DNA of 64,000 nucleotides from contig NZ_FOIK01000002.1 in assembly GCF_900111565.1 (NCBI RefSeq), positions 620,001 to 684,000 of the forward strand, read 5' to 3'. The stretch's first letter is position 1. Every line of letters starts with the position of its first letter. The stretch is from Paenibacillus sp. NFR01. Its GTDB lineage: Bacteria > Bacillota > Bacilli > Paenibacillales > Paenibacillaceae. The notes beneath the pieces were generated by a model. The model was given only the letters and a program-made list of their open reading frames with translations. It was not told the DNA's origin and did not search any database. The position numbers were made by a program, and so were the translations under genes. Positions 36,970 through 45,591 of the stretch are shown one piece after another.

Positions 36970-37860
36970 TTAACTGCTTAGCGTCATTTGTCCCGCTTTC
37001 GTCAGCCAGTCGGCCATGGCATCCATCACCGGATACCGTAAATCCTCGCTTTGCAGCGCGAATTCCAGCGTGGTCAAGATATATCCGAGGCGTTCTCCGA
37101 CGTCGTAGCGCGTGCCGTCAAAGTTGTAGGCGTACACCCGCTCGCTTTGGTTCAGCTTCTGGATCGCATCCGTAAGCTGAATCTCTCCGCCGGCGCCTTT
37201 TTCCTGAAGATCGAGATACTTGAAAATTTTCGGAGTAAACACGTAGCGGCCCATAATCGCCAGATTGGAAGGCGCAGTGCCGAGGGGCGGCTTCTCGACG
37301 AAGTTGTTGACCCGGTACAGCCGGCCGTCCTGCAAATCCGGCTCGATGATACCGTAACGGTTGGTGAACTCGTCCGGAATTTCCTGCACGCCGATGACGG
37401 AATTTTGCGTTTCTTCATACTGGTCAATCAGCTGCTTCAGGCACGGCGTTTTGCCGGTTACGATGTCGTCCCCGAGCATTACGCCAAAAGGCTCGTCCCC
37501 GATAAAACGTCTGGCGCACCACACCGCATGGCCAAGGCCCTTCGGTTCTTTTTGCCGGATGTAGTGAATTTCGACCTTGGAGGAACGCTGTACTTCCTTC
37601 AGCAGCTCCAGCTTTCCATCCTCCAACAGCCGGGATTCCAGTTCAAAAGCGTTGTCGAAATGGTCTTCGATCGCCCGTTTGCCTTTACCGGTGACGATAA
37701 TGATATCCTCGATTCCGGAGGCGATCGCTTCTTCAACGATGTACTGGATCGTCGGCTTGTTGATGATCGGCAGCATTTCCTTCGGCATCGCCTTCGTTGC
37801 CGGCAGGAAACGCGTACCGAGTCCGGCCGCAGGGATAATCACCTTTTTTACCTTTTTCAT
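36970..37860 (-). CDS. galU: UTP-glucose-1-phosphate uridylyltransferase, copy 2
   Basis: This 296-residue enzyme has the same length as copy 1 and the identical signature [20 protein letters not shown], with [20 protein letters not shown] and [20 protein letters not shown]. It supplies UDP-glucose to the initiating transferase, to Ugd in the same module and to general metabolism. The gene lies 28 bases after the BY-kinase gene with a GGAGG ribosome site. The two GalU copies probably arose by duplication within the locus, as both sit next to an initiating transferase. Confidence 0.95.
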   Translation of the reverse strand: MKKVKKVIIPAAGLGTRFLPATKAMPKEMLPIINKPTIQYIVEEAIASGIEDIIIVTGKGKRAIEDHFDNAFELESRLLEDGKLELLKEVQRSSKVEIHYIRQKEPKGLGHAVWCARRFIGDEPFGVMLGDDIVTGKTPCLKQLIDQYEETQNSVIGVQEIPDEFTNRYGIIEPDLQDGRLYRVNNFVEKPPLGTAPSNLAIMGRYVFTPKIFKYLDLQEKGAGGEIQLTDAIQKLNQSERVYAYNFDGTRYDVGERLGYILTTLEFALQSEDLRYPVMDAMADWLTKAGQMTLSS

Positions 37861-37888
37861 CGCATGGACCTCCTCAGGTTTATCAGGT

Positions 37889-38527
37889 TTAATCGGTTTG
37901 GTTCATCGCGATCCCGAGGATGCGGGACCCCGTTTGTTCCATCAGCGACTTCAGCTTGCGGAGCGCCTCACGCTTCGACTTGCCGTACCGGGCGACGATG
38001 ATCACGCCGTCGGTCAGCGGCGCCAGGACGCGGGCATCGCTGTATTCTACAGCCGGCGGCGTATCCAGCAGGATCAGGTCGAAGCTGCCTTTCAGTTCTT
38101 CCAGCAGCTGCGGCATCTTGTCGCTGCCGAGCAGGTCCGGCGGACTGACCGCCGCAATGCCGGCGGGAATCACTGCCAGATTGGCCAGATTTCCGAAAAC
38201 GGCAATATCCTTCGCGTCCTCCTGTCCCCCGAGATAAGCGGCTAATCCTTGGCTGCCTTCAACCTCGAAAATGGTGTGCAGTCCCGGATGTCTCAGGTTA
38301 CAGTCCACGACCGCAACCTTTTTGCCGTCCTGTACGAAAGACACCGCCAGATTGGCCAGCACGGTTGTTTTGCCCTCGCCGCCTTCCGCCGAGGTGAACA
38401 GCAGTACCTTGCCGCCTTCGCCCAGCAGTCCGAGCTGGCGGATATAGGTGCGCAGCGAGCGGAATGATTCCGAGACATGCGAGGCCGGATTTTTATCTGC
38501 GATCAAGCTTCTATTCAGCCGTAACAT
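37889..38527 (-). CDS. CpsD/CapB-type bacterial tyrosine kinase lacking a Tyr-rich tail
   Basis: The 212-residue BY-kinase partner of the Wzz protein shows [12 protein letters not shown] (about 19-30), Walker [11 protein letters not shown] (46-55; canonical is GEGKS/T), Walker A' [11 protein letters not shown] (71-81) and Walker B LILLDTPP (151-158). BY-kinases normally end in a cluster of tyrosines that are autophosphorylated; here the chain stops at [10 protein letters not shown] with no tyrosine cluster. It overlaps the end of the Wzz gene by 17 bases. It is inferred to control chain length and export, but with altered or absent autophosphorylation. Confidence 0.93.
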   Translation of the reverse strand: MLRLNRSLIADKNPASHVSESFRSLRTYIRQLGLLGEGGKVLLFTSAEGGEGKTTVLANLAVSFVQDGKKVAVVDCNLRHPGLHTIFEVEGSQGLAAYLGGQEDAKDIAVFGNLANLAVIPAGIAAVSPPDLLGSDKMPQLLEELKGSFDLILLDTPPAVEYSDARVLAPLTDGVIIVARYGKSKREALRKLKSLMEQTGSRILGIAMNQTD

Positions 38528-39251
38528 AGGCGCCCTCCCCTACTCTTGCCTTGCTGCCCGCCGCTGCCGCAGCGTCTCGCTTGCGGATCGCGGGAATATT
38601 CGCAATCACCGGAAGCCCCAGCTCGAATTCCGCCTCTTTCTCGCTGCGTACGGTGCCATTGAACGTATCCGCCAGCAGGATGATGCCGACGGCCGCCAGC
38701 AGCGAAACGACGAAGCTGATGACGATATTCATCAGCGAGCCCCCGTTGGACGGAGCCGGCGATGCCTTCGGATCGGCAGGCGTCAGATACGTGACGTTGT
38801 CGATCTTCATCAGCACTGGCAGGCTACGGATGAAATTCTGCGAAACCGCGTTTACGATCTCTGCAGCTTTCGTGTAACTCGCGTCCTCCACCGTCAGGTT
38901 AATGACCTGGCTTTTTTCCGAAGTCTTGATTTGCAGCTTGCCGGCAAGCTCGCCTTCACTGAGTCCGAACTCCGGATGCTCCGACACAACGCTTTTCATA
39001 ATCGTTGGCGATTTAATGATGTCCTTGTAGCTCTCGATGAGGTTGAGGCTAAAATTCAGGTTGTTGAGATTGTTGCTCTCGGGAACGTTGACGATGTTGT
39101 TCACGAGCAGCTGTCCGGAGGCGGAGTAGACCGGTTCAACGAAGTTTTTGCTGACGTAGAAGGTAGTAACGCAGGAGATGAATACAAACACCGTGATTAA
39201 CCATAACCTTTTCTTTAGCAGGTTAATGTAATCTAAAATCGTCTTTTCCAC
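38511..39251 (-). CDS. Wzz/CpsC-type chain-length determinant, kinase activator
   Basis: The 246-residue protein starts at GTG 39251, directly after the very strong GGAAGGAGGG; the 13-codon upstream extension is not supported. It has two membrane segments (about LWLITVFVFISCVTTFYVS and NIVISFVVSLLAAVGIILLA) around an extracytoplasmic loop and a Pro-rich ADPKASPAPSNGG before the second. The short cytoplasmic C-terminus would bind the BY-kinase. It is the first gene of the right EPS module and the only Wzz in the window, so it may serve both polymers. Confidence 0.93.
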   Translation of the reverse strand: MEKTILDYINLLKKRLWLITVFVFISCVTTFYVSKNFVEPVYSASGQLLVNNIVNVPESNNLNNLNFSLNLIESYKDIIKSPTIMKSVVSEHPEFGLSEGELAGKLQIKTSEKSQVINLTVEDASYTKAAEIVNAVSQNFIRSLPVLMKIDNVTYLTPADPKASPAPSNGGSLMNIVISFVVSLLAAVGIILLADTFNGTVRSEKEAEFELGLPVIANIPAIRKRDAAAAAGSKARVGEGAYVTAE

Positions 39252-39565
39252 AGTAACCCTCCTTCCACTTGGGATGCGTTCTGAAAGCAATCATGAAAAT
39301 TTCAAAGTTCTTGCTTTTATTCTATCAATCTGAGGCTGTGCCCACATGGCTCGTACCATCACTTTAAAGTTCACTTTGGGGTAAGCCGTTTTGGTGCGAC
39401 GGAATAGGATGATGGTATACTTTTGTACCATGCCGGAAATCCCCCTCTAAAAGGAAGCCGCGATATTTATTACCGCAGCGTAAAACGGCAAAAAAAATCG
39501 CCCCTACGCATGAACCGGCAGCTGCCGGCTCCGCGAAAGAGCGATGTTATCTGTATATGAGGCAT
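39252..39565. other. Upstream region of the right EPS module
   Basis: This 314-base gap has no gene. It holds the terminator of the response-regulator gene (39489-39545). Two operator-like dyads follow: ATGGTA..TACCAT at 39412-39431 and ATGG..CCAT at 39346-39359, both containing GTACCAT. A TAGAAT minus-10 candidate lies near 39325. No convincing minus-35 was found, which would suit an activator-dependent promoter. Confidence 0.5.
39489..39545 (-). terminator. Rho-independent terminator of the response-regulator operon
   Basis: On the minus strand ATCGCTC pairs with GGGCGAT, enclosing the inner palindrome CCGGCAGCTGCCGG, followed by eight T's. Confidence 0.85.
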
Positions 39566-40201
39566 TCAATCATATGACATTTCGAATTTAGCCAGCCCCA
39601 CGGCATTGGCGTACAGGGCAGCCTGCGTACGGTCGGCGACCTGCAGCTTGGCCAAAATTTGGCTGACATGTTTTTTGACGGTGAACTCGCTGATGAACAG
39701 GCGTGAAGCGATATCCTTGTTGCAGGCGCCCTGTCCCAGCTCGATCAGCACTTCCTTCTCCTTCGGCGTAAGCTCGTCGGTCGGGCTGCTGCCGCTCATC
39801 CGCATCTTGTCCTCCATCAATCCGGGATCGTAATACTTCCGGCCCTTATGAACCAGCTGGATGGCGAACAGCAATTCCTCGGGCAGCGCTTCTTTCAGCA
39901 CATATCCGTCGACCAGTACTTCCTCGGCCTTCAAAAAATCTTCCCGGCTTGCCGATGATGTCAGCAAAATGAACTTGCAGACCAGTCCGCGCTTGCGGGC
40001 TGCCTTAATGACATCGAGTCCCGATTCGTCGGCCAGCTTCAAATCGATCAGCACAAGATCGGGCGAGATCGCCTCAATGACCTGGAGTGCCTCCTCGCCG
40101 CTTGTAGCTTCGCCGGCAAACTCAAGATCCGGTTGCATGGAAATAACCGCGGCCAGACCTCTTCTCACCAAGGGGTGATCATCGACAATGATGATTTTCA
40201 C
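39566..40201 (-). CDS. NarL/FixJ-family response regulator
   Basis: The 211-residue protein has a receiver domain (1-120) with acidic pocket IIIVDDHPLV, phosphoacceptor Asp in LVLIDLKLADESG and the switch/Lys region VDGYVLKEALP. A LuxR-type HTH (about 143-205) reads ELTPKEKEVLIELGQGACNK then DIASRLFISEFTVKKHVSQI. The start is GTG after GGAGG. It is encoded 23 bases downstream of its probable kinase. It lies directly upstream of the Wzz-led EPS operon in the same orientation, making it a candidate regulator of that operon. Confidence 0.94.
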   Translation of the reverse strand: MKIIIVDDHPLVRRGLAAVISMQPDLEFAGEATSGEEALQVIEAISPDLVLIDLKLADESGLDVIKAARKRGLVCKFILLTSSASREDFLKAEEVLVDGYVLKEALPEELLFAIQLVHKGRKYYDPGLMEDKMRMSGSSPTDELTPKEKEVLIELGQGACNKDIASRLFISEFTVKKHVSQILAKLQVADRTQAALYANAVGLAKFEMSYD

Positions 40202-40224
40202 TTCATCGACCTCCTGCCTAAAAG

Positions 40225-41874
40225 TTATGCATTTTTTAGCTCCGCCACACCGACAGGTATCGTAATATGAATCCGCGTGCCCGCATCTTCGCTGCTCGTC
40301 AACTGGAAGTCCCCGCCAAGGGACTGTGCCAGATACCGCATATTTTTCATGCCTAATCCGCCGGAGTGATTCTCGCTGTCGGAAAAGACATGCTCGGCAT
40401 TGAATCCAACCCCGTCATCGACAATCGTCAGTCGGATCCATTTCGGCTTAAGCGCCAGCTCCACCTCTACCCGGCTCGCCGCGCCGTGGCGGATGGCGTT
40501 ACCCGTCGCTTCGGAAATGATCCGGAAAAGCGCTTTGTGATACGGATAGGGAAGACTGAAATCATCCCCCGTAATTTTGAGCTCAATCTCGACATCGTTT
40601 AGCCGGGACAAGCTTTTCAGATGCGAACGAACCATCCCCAGCCAAGTGGGGCCGCCGCTTTTCTTGGAACTGAGGCTGTAGATCGTAATCCGCAGCTCCT
40701 TGGCCACCTTGGTTGCCGATTCATGGATGAGCTCGATCTGTTCTTCCAGCTCGGGTTCGGTCATCTTGCGCCACGTCTGCTTCAGCGAGTGGGTGGCATA
40801 AACAATGCCGAACAGGCTCTGCGAGACGCTGTCATGCATTTCGTCGGCGATCCGGTTCTGCTCATTGGTGATGATCAGCCGGTTTTCGATCACGCCGAGT
40901 TCATGCCGCTGCAAGATAATGGCGCTCAGTTCCGCGAGAAACATCAGCTGCTGGATATACCACCGCCGGCCTTCCAAGCCTTCCGACGATTCCAGCTTCA
41001 CGCCGATCATCCCGACGAAACGGGTGCTCATCCGCACGGGCATCAGCAGGAAATCGCCGAGGCCCGGCAAGCTTTTGAATACGGGATCCCGCTGCAGCCT
41101 CCATTCGTTGCCGTGCTTCTCCAGCTCCGCGAAGAGATGTCCCTCCTCCTCTTGCTGCCATCCGGTCTGGCGGCTCTGCGGTGCAGGCTCGCCGCCGTTT
41201 TGCCTGGCGAACCAGAAAAGCGCTTTGTCGAGTTTGGTCAGCTTGACGACATAATCGGTGATTACCTGGCCGATGTTCATGAAATCATGCTGACTGGACG
41301 TTTCGACAATGTGATACAGCGATTTGATGTGCTCCATCGTTTCGTTGGTGCGCGCATTCGCTTCTTCACGCTGCCGTTTTAGCCGGTTAACCATTTGCAT
41401 AATTATAACCGTAAGTACCAGGGCTAGAAACAGGTTGCCATTATCTGCCACGGTTTGCGCAAAGGTTTTGCCGGCGGAGCGCATAAATAAATAGCACGTC
41501 GCCACGATTACGCCAAGATATCCGAGAACGACCGTCCAGCCAAAATAGACGGACAATGTTCCTGCCGCAACCAGCACCGGATTCAGCACATACAGTTTGA
41601 ACGGGCTGTCGTAGCCTCCGGTGAATAAAGTCAGGGCAAGAACGCCAGCCACTTCGACGCTCACCGCAAGCATGAGAATCCGCGGTCTCTTCCGAAGCCT
41701 CCGGTAGTAAATCGTAAACAAATAGGCGAATGCAAAAAGTGCGATTATGATAAGGGATTTGATGATTACGGAAGGCCCGGAGAGATTCAGGAGATACATC
41801 AGAGCTGTGAGGGACAAAGAAAAATACCGGTAAAACGTAAACATTTTGTCTTCAGCCGTTGCCTTTAATTTCAT
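40225..41874 (-). CDS. NarL-type sensor histidine kinase (HisKA_3)
   Basis: The 549-residue membrane kinase has five to six hydrophobic segments (about 12-165), a short coiled coil, a GAF-like region (about 190-320), and the HisKA_3 phosphoacceptor ADEMHDSVSQSLFGI with H347. A HATPase domain follows, with ISEATGNAIRHG (about 453-464), IVDDGVGFN (485-492) and GGLGMKNM (505-512). It autophosphorylates and passes phosphate to the adjacent response regulator. The stimulus is unknown; the membrane-embedded input with almost no extracellular loop suggests sensing within the bilayer or of a small ligand. A good sigma-A promoter is upstream. Confidence 0.93.
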   Translation of the reverse strand: MKLKATAEDKMFTFYRYFSLSLTALMYLLNLSGPSVIIKSLIIIALFAFAYLFTIYYRRLRKRPRILMLAVSVEVAGVLALTLFTGGYDSPFKLYVLNPVLVAAGTLSVYFGWTVVLGYLGVIVATCYLFMRSAGKTFAQTVADNGNLFLALVLTVIIMQMVNRLKRQREEANARTNETMEHIKSLYHIVETSSQHDFMNIGQVITDYVVKLTKLDKALFWFARQNGGEPAPQSRQTGWQQEEEGHLFAELEKHGNEWRLQRDPVFKSLPGLGDFLLMPVRMSTRFVGMIGVKLESSEGLEGRRWYIQQLMFLAELSAIILQRHELGVIENRLIITNEQNRIADEMHDSVSQSLFGIVYATHSLKQTWRKMTEPELEEQIELIHESATKVAKELRITIYSLSSKKSGGPTWLGMVRSHLKSLSRLNDVEIELKITGDDFSLPYPYHKALFRIISEATGNAIRHGAASRVEVELALKPKWIRLTIVDDGVGFNAEHVFSDSENHSGGLGMKNMRYLAQSLGGDFQLTSSEDAGTRIHITIPVGVAELKNA

Positions 41875-41937
41875 CCCACCACCCTATTCTCCATCCATTT
41901 TGGAAAATTCGAGCAAGATTTAGCTTTTGTTAAAAGC

Positions 41938-41966
41938 ATAATACATGAGAAAAATCACAATAACAA
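41938..41966 (-). promoter_or_regulatory. Sigma-A promoter of the two-component operon
   Basis: On the minus strand TTGTTA (41961-41966), a 17-base spacer and TATTAT (41938-41943), about 65 bases before the kinase start. Confidence 0.7.
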
Positions 41967-42090
41967 GTTTCGTTATTTATTGACATCGTTTTCATTACAA
42001 AAAATTTACATTCAAAATCTTATTTTTACATACTTTTTCGATAGTTTTCATTTTTTTTGGGGCAATGTCAGGAATGCAGGATGGAAATGA

Positions 42091-42123
42091 AAATATAAAA
42101 AGAAGCCTGTCTAGGGGATAGGC
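42091..42123 (-). terminator. Rho-independent terminator after the small Cys-rich gene
   Basis: GCCTATC and GACAGGC form an imperfect stem on the minus strand, followed by TTCTTTTTATATTTT. Confidence 0.65.
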
Positions 42124-42183
42124 AAGCTGTTTTCGGCAGATGAGTTTATTTACGGGCAGTGAAAAATCCATAGCTGCCTGCGG

Positions 42184-42348
42184 TTATTCGGTTGCCGCAG
42201 CGGACGAACCTCGCGGTATATTGCAGATGCAGATCTGGTAACGCTGCTCGCCGACAATATGATATCCGGTACATAAAATACGGATCGCGGGATTGTCAGT
42301 GTCTATCCGATGGAGACAGCGGCACAGGATGCAATAATAATCTTTCAT
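42184..42348 (-). CDS. Small Cys-rich protein, 54 residues, unknown function
   Basis: The protein is not recognised. It starts at ATG 42348, seven bases after GGAGAT, and reads KDYYCILCRCLHRIDTDNP.. with a C-x2-C-x-C cluster near the N-terminus and a C-I-C near the C-terminus. This suggests a metal-binding mini zinc ribbon. A near-consensus sigma-A promoter (42411-42440) and a terminator (42091-42123) frame it as a single transcript, which supports a real gene. A small regulatory RNA is the alternative. Confidence 0.6.
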   Translation of the reverse strand: MKDYYCILCRCLHRIDTDNPAIRILCTGYHIVGEQRYQICICNIPRGSSAAATE

Positions 42349-42410
42349 GGTTTCATCTCCGGCATACATAGTCTTAAAGTACTACCATGATACCTGTTAA
42401 TTTTAGCTAA

Positions 42411-42440
42411 ATGATAGCATTCCAATTTTGCGGGTGTCAA
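42411..42440 (-). promoter_or_regulatory. Sigma-A promoter of the small Cys-rich gene
   Basis: TTGACA (42435-42440, minus strand), an 18-base spacer and TATCAT (42411-42416), about 65 bases before the start codon. Confidence 0.7.
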
Positions 42441-42493
42441 CAAAAAACTTCAAAATCCGACATCTATCCTCATGAAACAAGCAATTTACTCAC

Positions 42494-43354
42494 TCACCTG
42501 TCCCTGCTGCGGCAAACCTGCGGGGACACCCCCATATACGTTTTGAACAATCTGGAAAAATAAAACGGGTCGGCATAATGCAGAAGGCCCGCAATCTCCT
42601 TCACTTGAAGGGAGGTGTTCAGCAGGAGGTGCTTGGCCTCGGCCATCTTCAACCGATGAATGTATTCATGCAGCGGATAACCGCTGCTCCCGCGAATCTG
42701 TCGCCGCAGCGTGGACATGGAGATATGATGTTTGGCCGCAATGTGCTGGGGTTCCAGCTCTCCATAGACGCAGGAGGCCAGATCGCTGCGCACCCTGGCG
42801 AGCAGATCTTCCTGCCGGGCGCTGCCGGAATCTTTGGCGGCATATGCGCGGGCGACAAGCATATTCTCAAGGAGCAATGCGGCGCGGTCGGCATCCGCTG
42901 CGGAGCCGCTGTCCATCAGCTCCAGCACCGATTTAAAGGTAGGAAGCCATTCCTCCGGCGGATAGCCCTGCAGTACCGCTCCCCCTTGCAGCAATCCCGC
43001 CGCCTTCCATTCCTCCGTCCGCGTTCCGCTGAAATCGATGTAATATTCATCCCAGCTTCCGCCCGGCAGCGGCCCGAACGTATAGGACGCATCCGGCCGG
43101 AAAAAGAACATGCTCCCGCCCTGCACCTGCTGGACTTTACCTCCGTTCTCGCAATACGTTCCGGCACCTTGGGCAATATAGACAACAGCCCAATGCCCGA
43201 AAACGGCGTCGCTGCGGAACAGCGTTCTTCCGGGCAAATGACCTACCCGCCCGATGCGGATCGTCTTCAGCTTCAGCATGGACGGCCCGACCTTGGGATC
43301 GATGACGCGGATCGGATATGGGCTGATCATATAATCCATGAACGTGGACATCAT
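42494..43354 (-). CDS. AraC-family transcriptional regulator
   Basis: The protein has about 286 residues. The ATG ATG pair at 43354 lies eight bases from GAGAGG, while an earlier ATG touches it. The N-terminal cupin-like sensing half contains FGHWAVVYIAQGAGTYCENG and SMFFFRPDASYTFGPLPGGS. The C-terminal double HTH (about 190-286) reads EPQHIAAKHHISMSTLRRQI then GYPLHEYIHRLKMAEAKHLL and DPFYFSRLFKTYMGVSP. It is divergent from the GH20 gene with about 80 bases between them, so it very probably controls that gene in response to a sugar. Confidence 0.94.
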   Translation of the reverse strand: MMSTFMDYMISPYPIRVIDPKVGPSMLKLKTIRIGRVGHLPGRTLFRSDAVFGHWAVVYIAQGAGTYCENGGKVQQVQGGSMFFFRPDASYTFGPLPGGSWDEYYIDFSGTRTEEWKAAGLLQGGAVLQGYPPEEWLPTFKSVLELMDSGSAADADRAALLLENMLVARAYAAKDSGSARQEDLLARVRSDLASCVYGELEPQHIAAKHHISMSTLRRQIRGSSGYPLHEYIHRLKMAEAKHLLLNTSLQVKEIAGLLHYADPFYFSRLFKTYMGVSPQVCRSRDR

Positions 43355-43435
43355 ATGCATTCCTCTCTATATTTAGCAGTGATATGGTGGTTATAGTCTT
43401 GATCATATTCTACAGGAACAAGGAGTGCACGCGCT

Positions 43436-45343
43436 ATGTCCGATCTTTCTTCCATCCGGCTTTTTCCCGCTCCCAAACATGTATCTGCAGCCCCGGGGGT
43501 CTTCGAGCTTCCCTCCACCGGCACAATAAAGCTGGCCGGAGACGCCGGGCGCGAAACGCTGCCCGCCGCCCGCCGGCTTCAGCAGCTCCTCGCCGATACA
43601 TTGAAGCTAAGCTACCGCCTCTCCGTCGGCACGCGGCCTGCCGATACCGCCGCTTTCCGTTTCAGCCATGATCCGGCGTTATCCAGCGAAGCTTATACCC
43701 TTCATATTGCAGACGCTGGGGTCGCGATAACTTACGCTGATCCGGCGGGTGCCTTCTATGCGGCGGCTACGCTGAAGCAGCTCCTGGTCCGCTATGGGCG
43801 GACACTGCCTTGCCTCGAAATCAAGGATCAGCCGGATTTCCCGAACCGCGGCCTGATGATCGACATCAGCCGCAACAAAATTCCCAAGCCGGAAACGCTG
43901 CTCCGGATCGTCGATCTGATGGCCGATCTCAAGCTGAACCAGCTGCAGCTTTATATTGAAGGTTCCCCATTTGCCTACGAGTCGTTCCCGCAGGTCTGGG
44001 AGCTTGAAACGCCGCTCAGCGGAGAAGAAATACTGAGTCTGGACGCTTATTGCCGGGAACGGTATATCCAGCTGGTTCCGAACCAGAACAGCTTCGGCCA
44101 TATGGAAGACTGGCTCTCCCGGCCGGAGTTCAACCACCTGGCGGAAATACCGGAAGGCTTCATGCTGCCGGATACGATGTTCGATCCTGACCTGTATCCC
44201 GAAGGGCTGCCGATGAGACCCGGCACCTTCAATACCTTGGATCCCGAAGTTCCGAAGCTGCTCTCCCGGATGTATGACGACCTGCTACCTTATTTCACGT
44301 CTCCGCTGTTTAATGTCGGCTGCGATGAGACTTACGAATTGGGCCTCGGACGCAGCAAGGCGCAGGCTGAAAGCGAAGGCAAGGGGAAGCTCTATCTCTC
44401 TTTCCTGCAAATGATCCGGCAACTGGCCGCAGAGCGGGGAAAAACGATGCAGTTCTGGGGCGATATCATCATCCAATACCCGGAACTGATTCCGCAGCTA
44501 CCGAAGGATATCATTGCCATGGAATGGGGCTACGCCGCAGAGCATCCGTTTGAGGACGATACGCAAAAATTCCGCGATGCGGGGATTCCGTTCTACGTCT
44601 GTCCCGGCACCAGCTCCTGGAATTCCATCACCGGCCGCACGGACAACATGCTCGGCAATCTGCGCAATGCGGCAATTCACGGCAAGCGAAACGGCGCAGA
44701 AGGTTATCTCATTACCGATTGGGGCGACCATGGACACTGGCAGCAGCTTCCCGTAAGCTATGCAGGATTTGTCTACGGCGCAGCGCTGGCCTGGCAGGTT
44801 GAGAACAACATAGAGGCCGATGCCGCCGAATATCTGGACCGCTTCGTCTTTGAAGACCGTGCGGGCGAACTCGGCAAACTGCTGCTCGACATGGGGAACT
44901 ATTACACCCTGGAGTCGGGAAAATACCGGCCGAACGATACCGAGCTGTCGATGATGCTGCGCTGCAACCTGGAGAACCTAGGATTTGCCGAGCAAATCGG
45001 CGCGGAAGGTTTTGCGAGACTTGAGGCGTATTTCGCCGGGATCGAACGCCGCCTGGACCTGCCGGAGCCCCATTCCGGCGACGCCGCTTTGCTCCGGCGT
45101 GAGCTCGGCTGCGGCCTGCATTTCCTGAAGCATGCCGTTCAGCTCGGATTCTTCAAGCTGCAGCTTGCGCGTCAGCAGCCGGATGCCGGAGCGCTGCAGG
45201 CGCTGATCCAGGATCTGGATCTGCTGCTGCATGAATACCGGCTGCTCTGGACGGAGCGCAACCGTCCCGGCGGCCTGGAGCGCAGCACCGCGAAGCTGGA
45301 GCGGCTGCGCGGGCAGTACGCGGCGATGCTGGCCGCGTTGTAG
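43436..45343 (+). CDS. GH20 beta-N-acetylhexosaminidase, cytoplasmic
   Basis: The 635-residue enzyme removes terminal GlcNAc/GalNAc. The N-terminal GH20b domain (about 5-135) is followed by the barrel: PDFPNRGLMIDISRNKIPKP, LKLNQLQLYIEGSPFAYESF, VPNQNSFGHMEDWLSRPEF, and the catalytic Asp-Glu pair D297-E298 in FNVGCDETYELGLG. There is no signal peptide, so it acts on imported oligosaccharides or on cytoplasmic material. No transporter is adjacent. The C-terminal helical region (about 480-635) is longer than in minimal GH20 enzymes. It is divergently arranged with the AraC regulator and followed by a strong terminator. Confidence 0.92.
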   Translation: MSDLSSIRLFPAPKHVSAAPGVFELPSTGTIKLAGDAGRETLPAARRLQQLLADTLKLSYRLSVGTRPADTAAFRFSHDPALSSEAYTLHIADAGVAITYADPAGAFYAAATLKQLLVRYGRTLPCLEIKDQPDFPNRGLMIDISRNKIPKPETLLRIVDLMADLKLNQLQLYIEGSPFAYESFPQVWELETPLSGEEILSLDAYCRERYIQLVPNQNSFGHMEDWLSRPEFNHLAEIPEGFMLPDTMFDPDLYPEGLPMRPGTFNTLDPEVPKLLSRMYDDLLPYFTSPLFNVGCDETYELGLGRSKAQAESEGKGKLYLSFLQMIRQLAAERGKTMQFWGDIIIQYPELIPQLPKDIIAMEWGYAAEHPFEDDTQKFRDAGIPFYVCPGTSSWNSITGRTDNMLGNLRNAAIHGKRNGAEGYLITDWGDHGHWQQLPVSYAGFVYGAALAWQVENNIEADAAEYLDRFVFEDRAGELGKLLLDMGNYYTLESGKYRPNDTELSMMLRCNLENLGFAEQIGAEGFARLEAYFAGIERRLDLPEPHSGDAALLRRELGCGLHFLKHAVQLGFFKLQLARQQPDAGALQALIQDLDLLLHEYRLLWTERNRPGGLERSTAKLERLRGQYAAMLAAL

Positions 45344-45420
45344 TTGCTTGGGCACGCGAGATGCGGGCCCAATAACGGCACTTTTGCCGTTGGTTCCAGC
45401 TCCCGGCCCGAGCATAAATC

Positions 45421-45466
45421 AAGCCGCCCCGGTACCGATTTTCATGGTGCCGGGGCGGCTTTTTTC
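45421..45466 (+). terminator. Rho-independent terminator of the GH20 gene
   Basis: A 14-base-pair GCCGCCCCGGTACC/GGTGCCGGGGCGGC stem (one wobble) with a run of six T's. Confidence 0.92.
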
Positions 45467-45504
45467 CATATTCCGCCGTCCTTTTGCATTCCGAAAATCT
45501 ATCC

Positions 45505-45533
45505 TTGTACCTATAGCGGGCGAATACTATAAT
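45505..45533 (+). promoter_or_regulatory. Sigma-A promoter of the isoprenoid-synthase-like gene
   Basis: TTGTAC (45505-45510), a 17-base spacer and perfect TATAAT (45528-45533), about 58 bases before the start codon. Confidence 0.8.
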
Positions 45534-45591
45534 CGGGATATATAGAATATTTTTCCTGATTCTCCACTCTATCTGGACGGGGGACAAGTCT

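Larger units (their letters stand above)
41875..42183. other. Intergenic region between the histidine kinase and the small Cys-rich gene
   Basis: AT-rich gap of 309 bases. It contains the kinase promoter (41938-41966) and the terminator of the small gene (42091-42123). Nothing else is recognisable. Confidence 0.6.
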
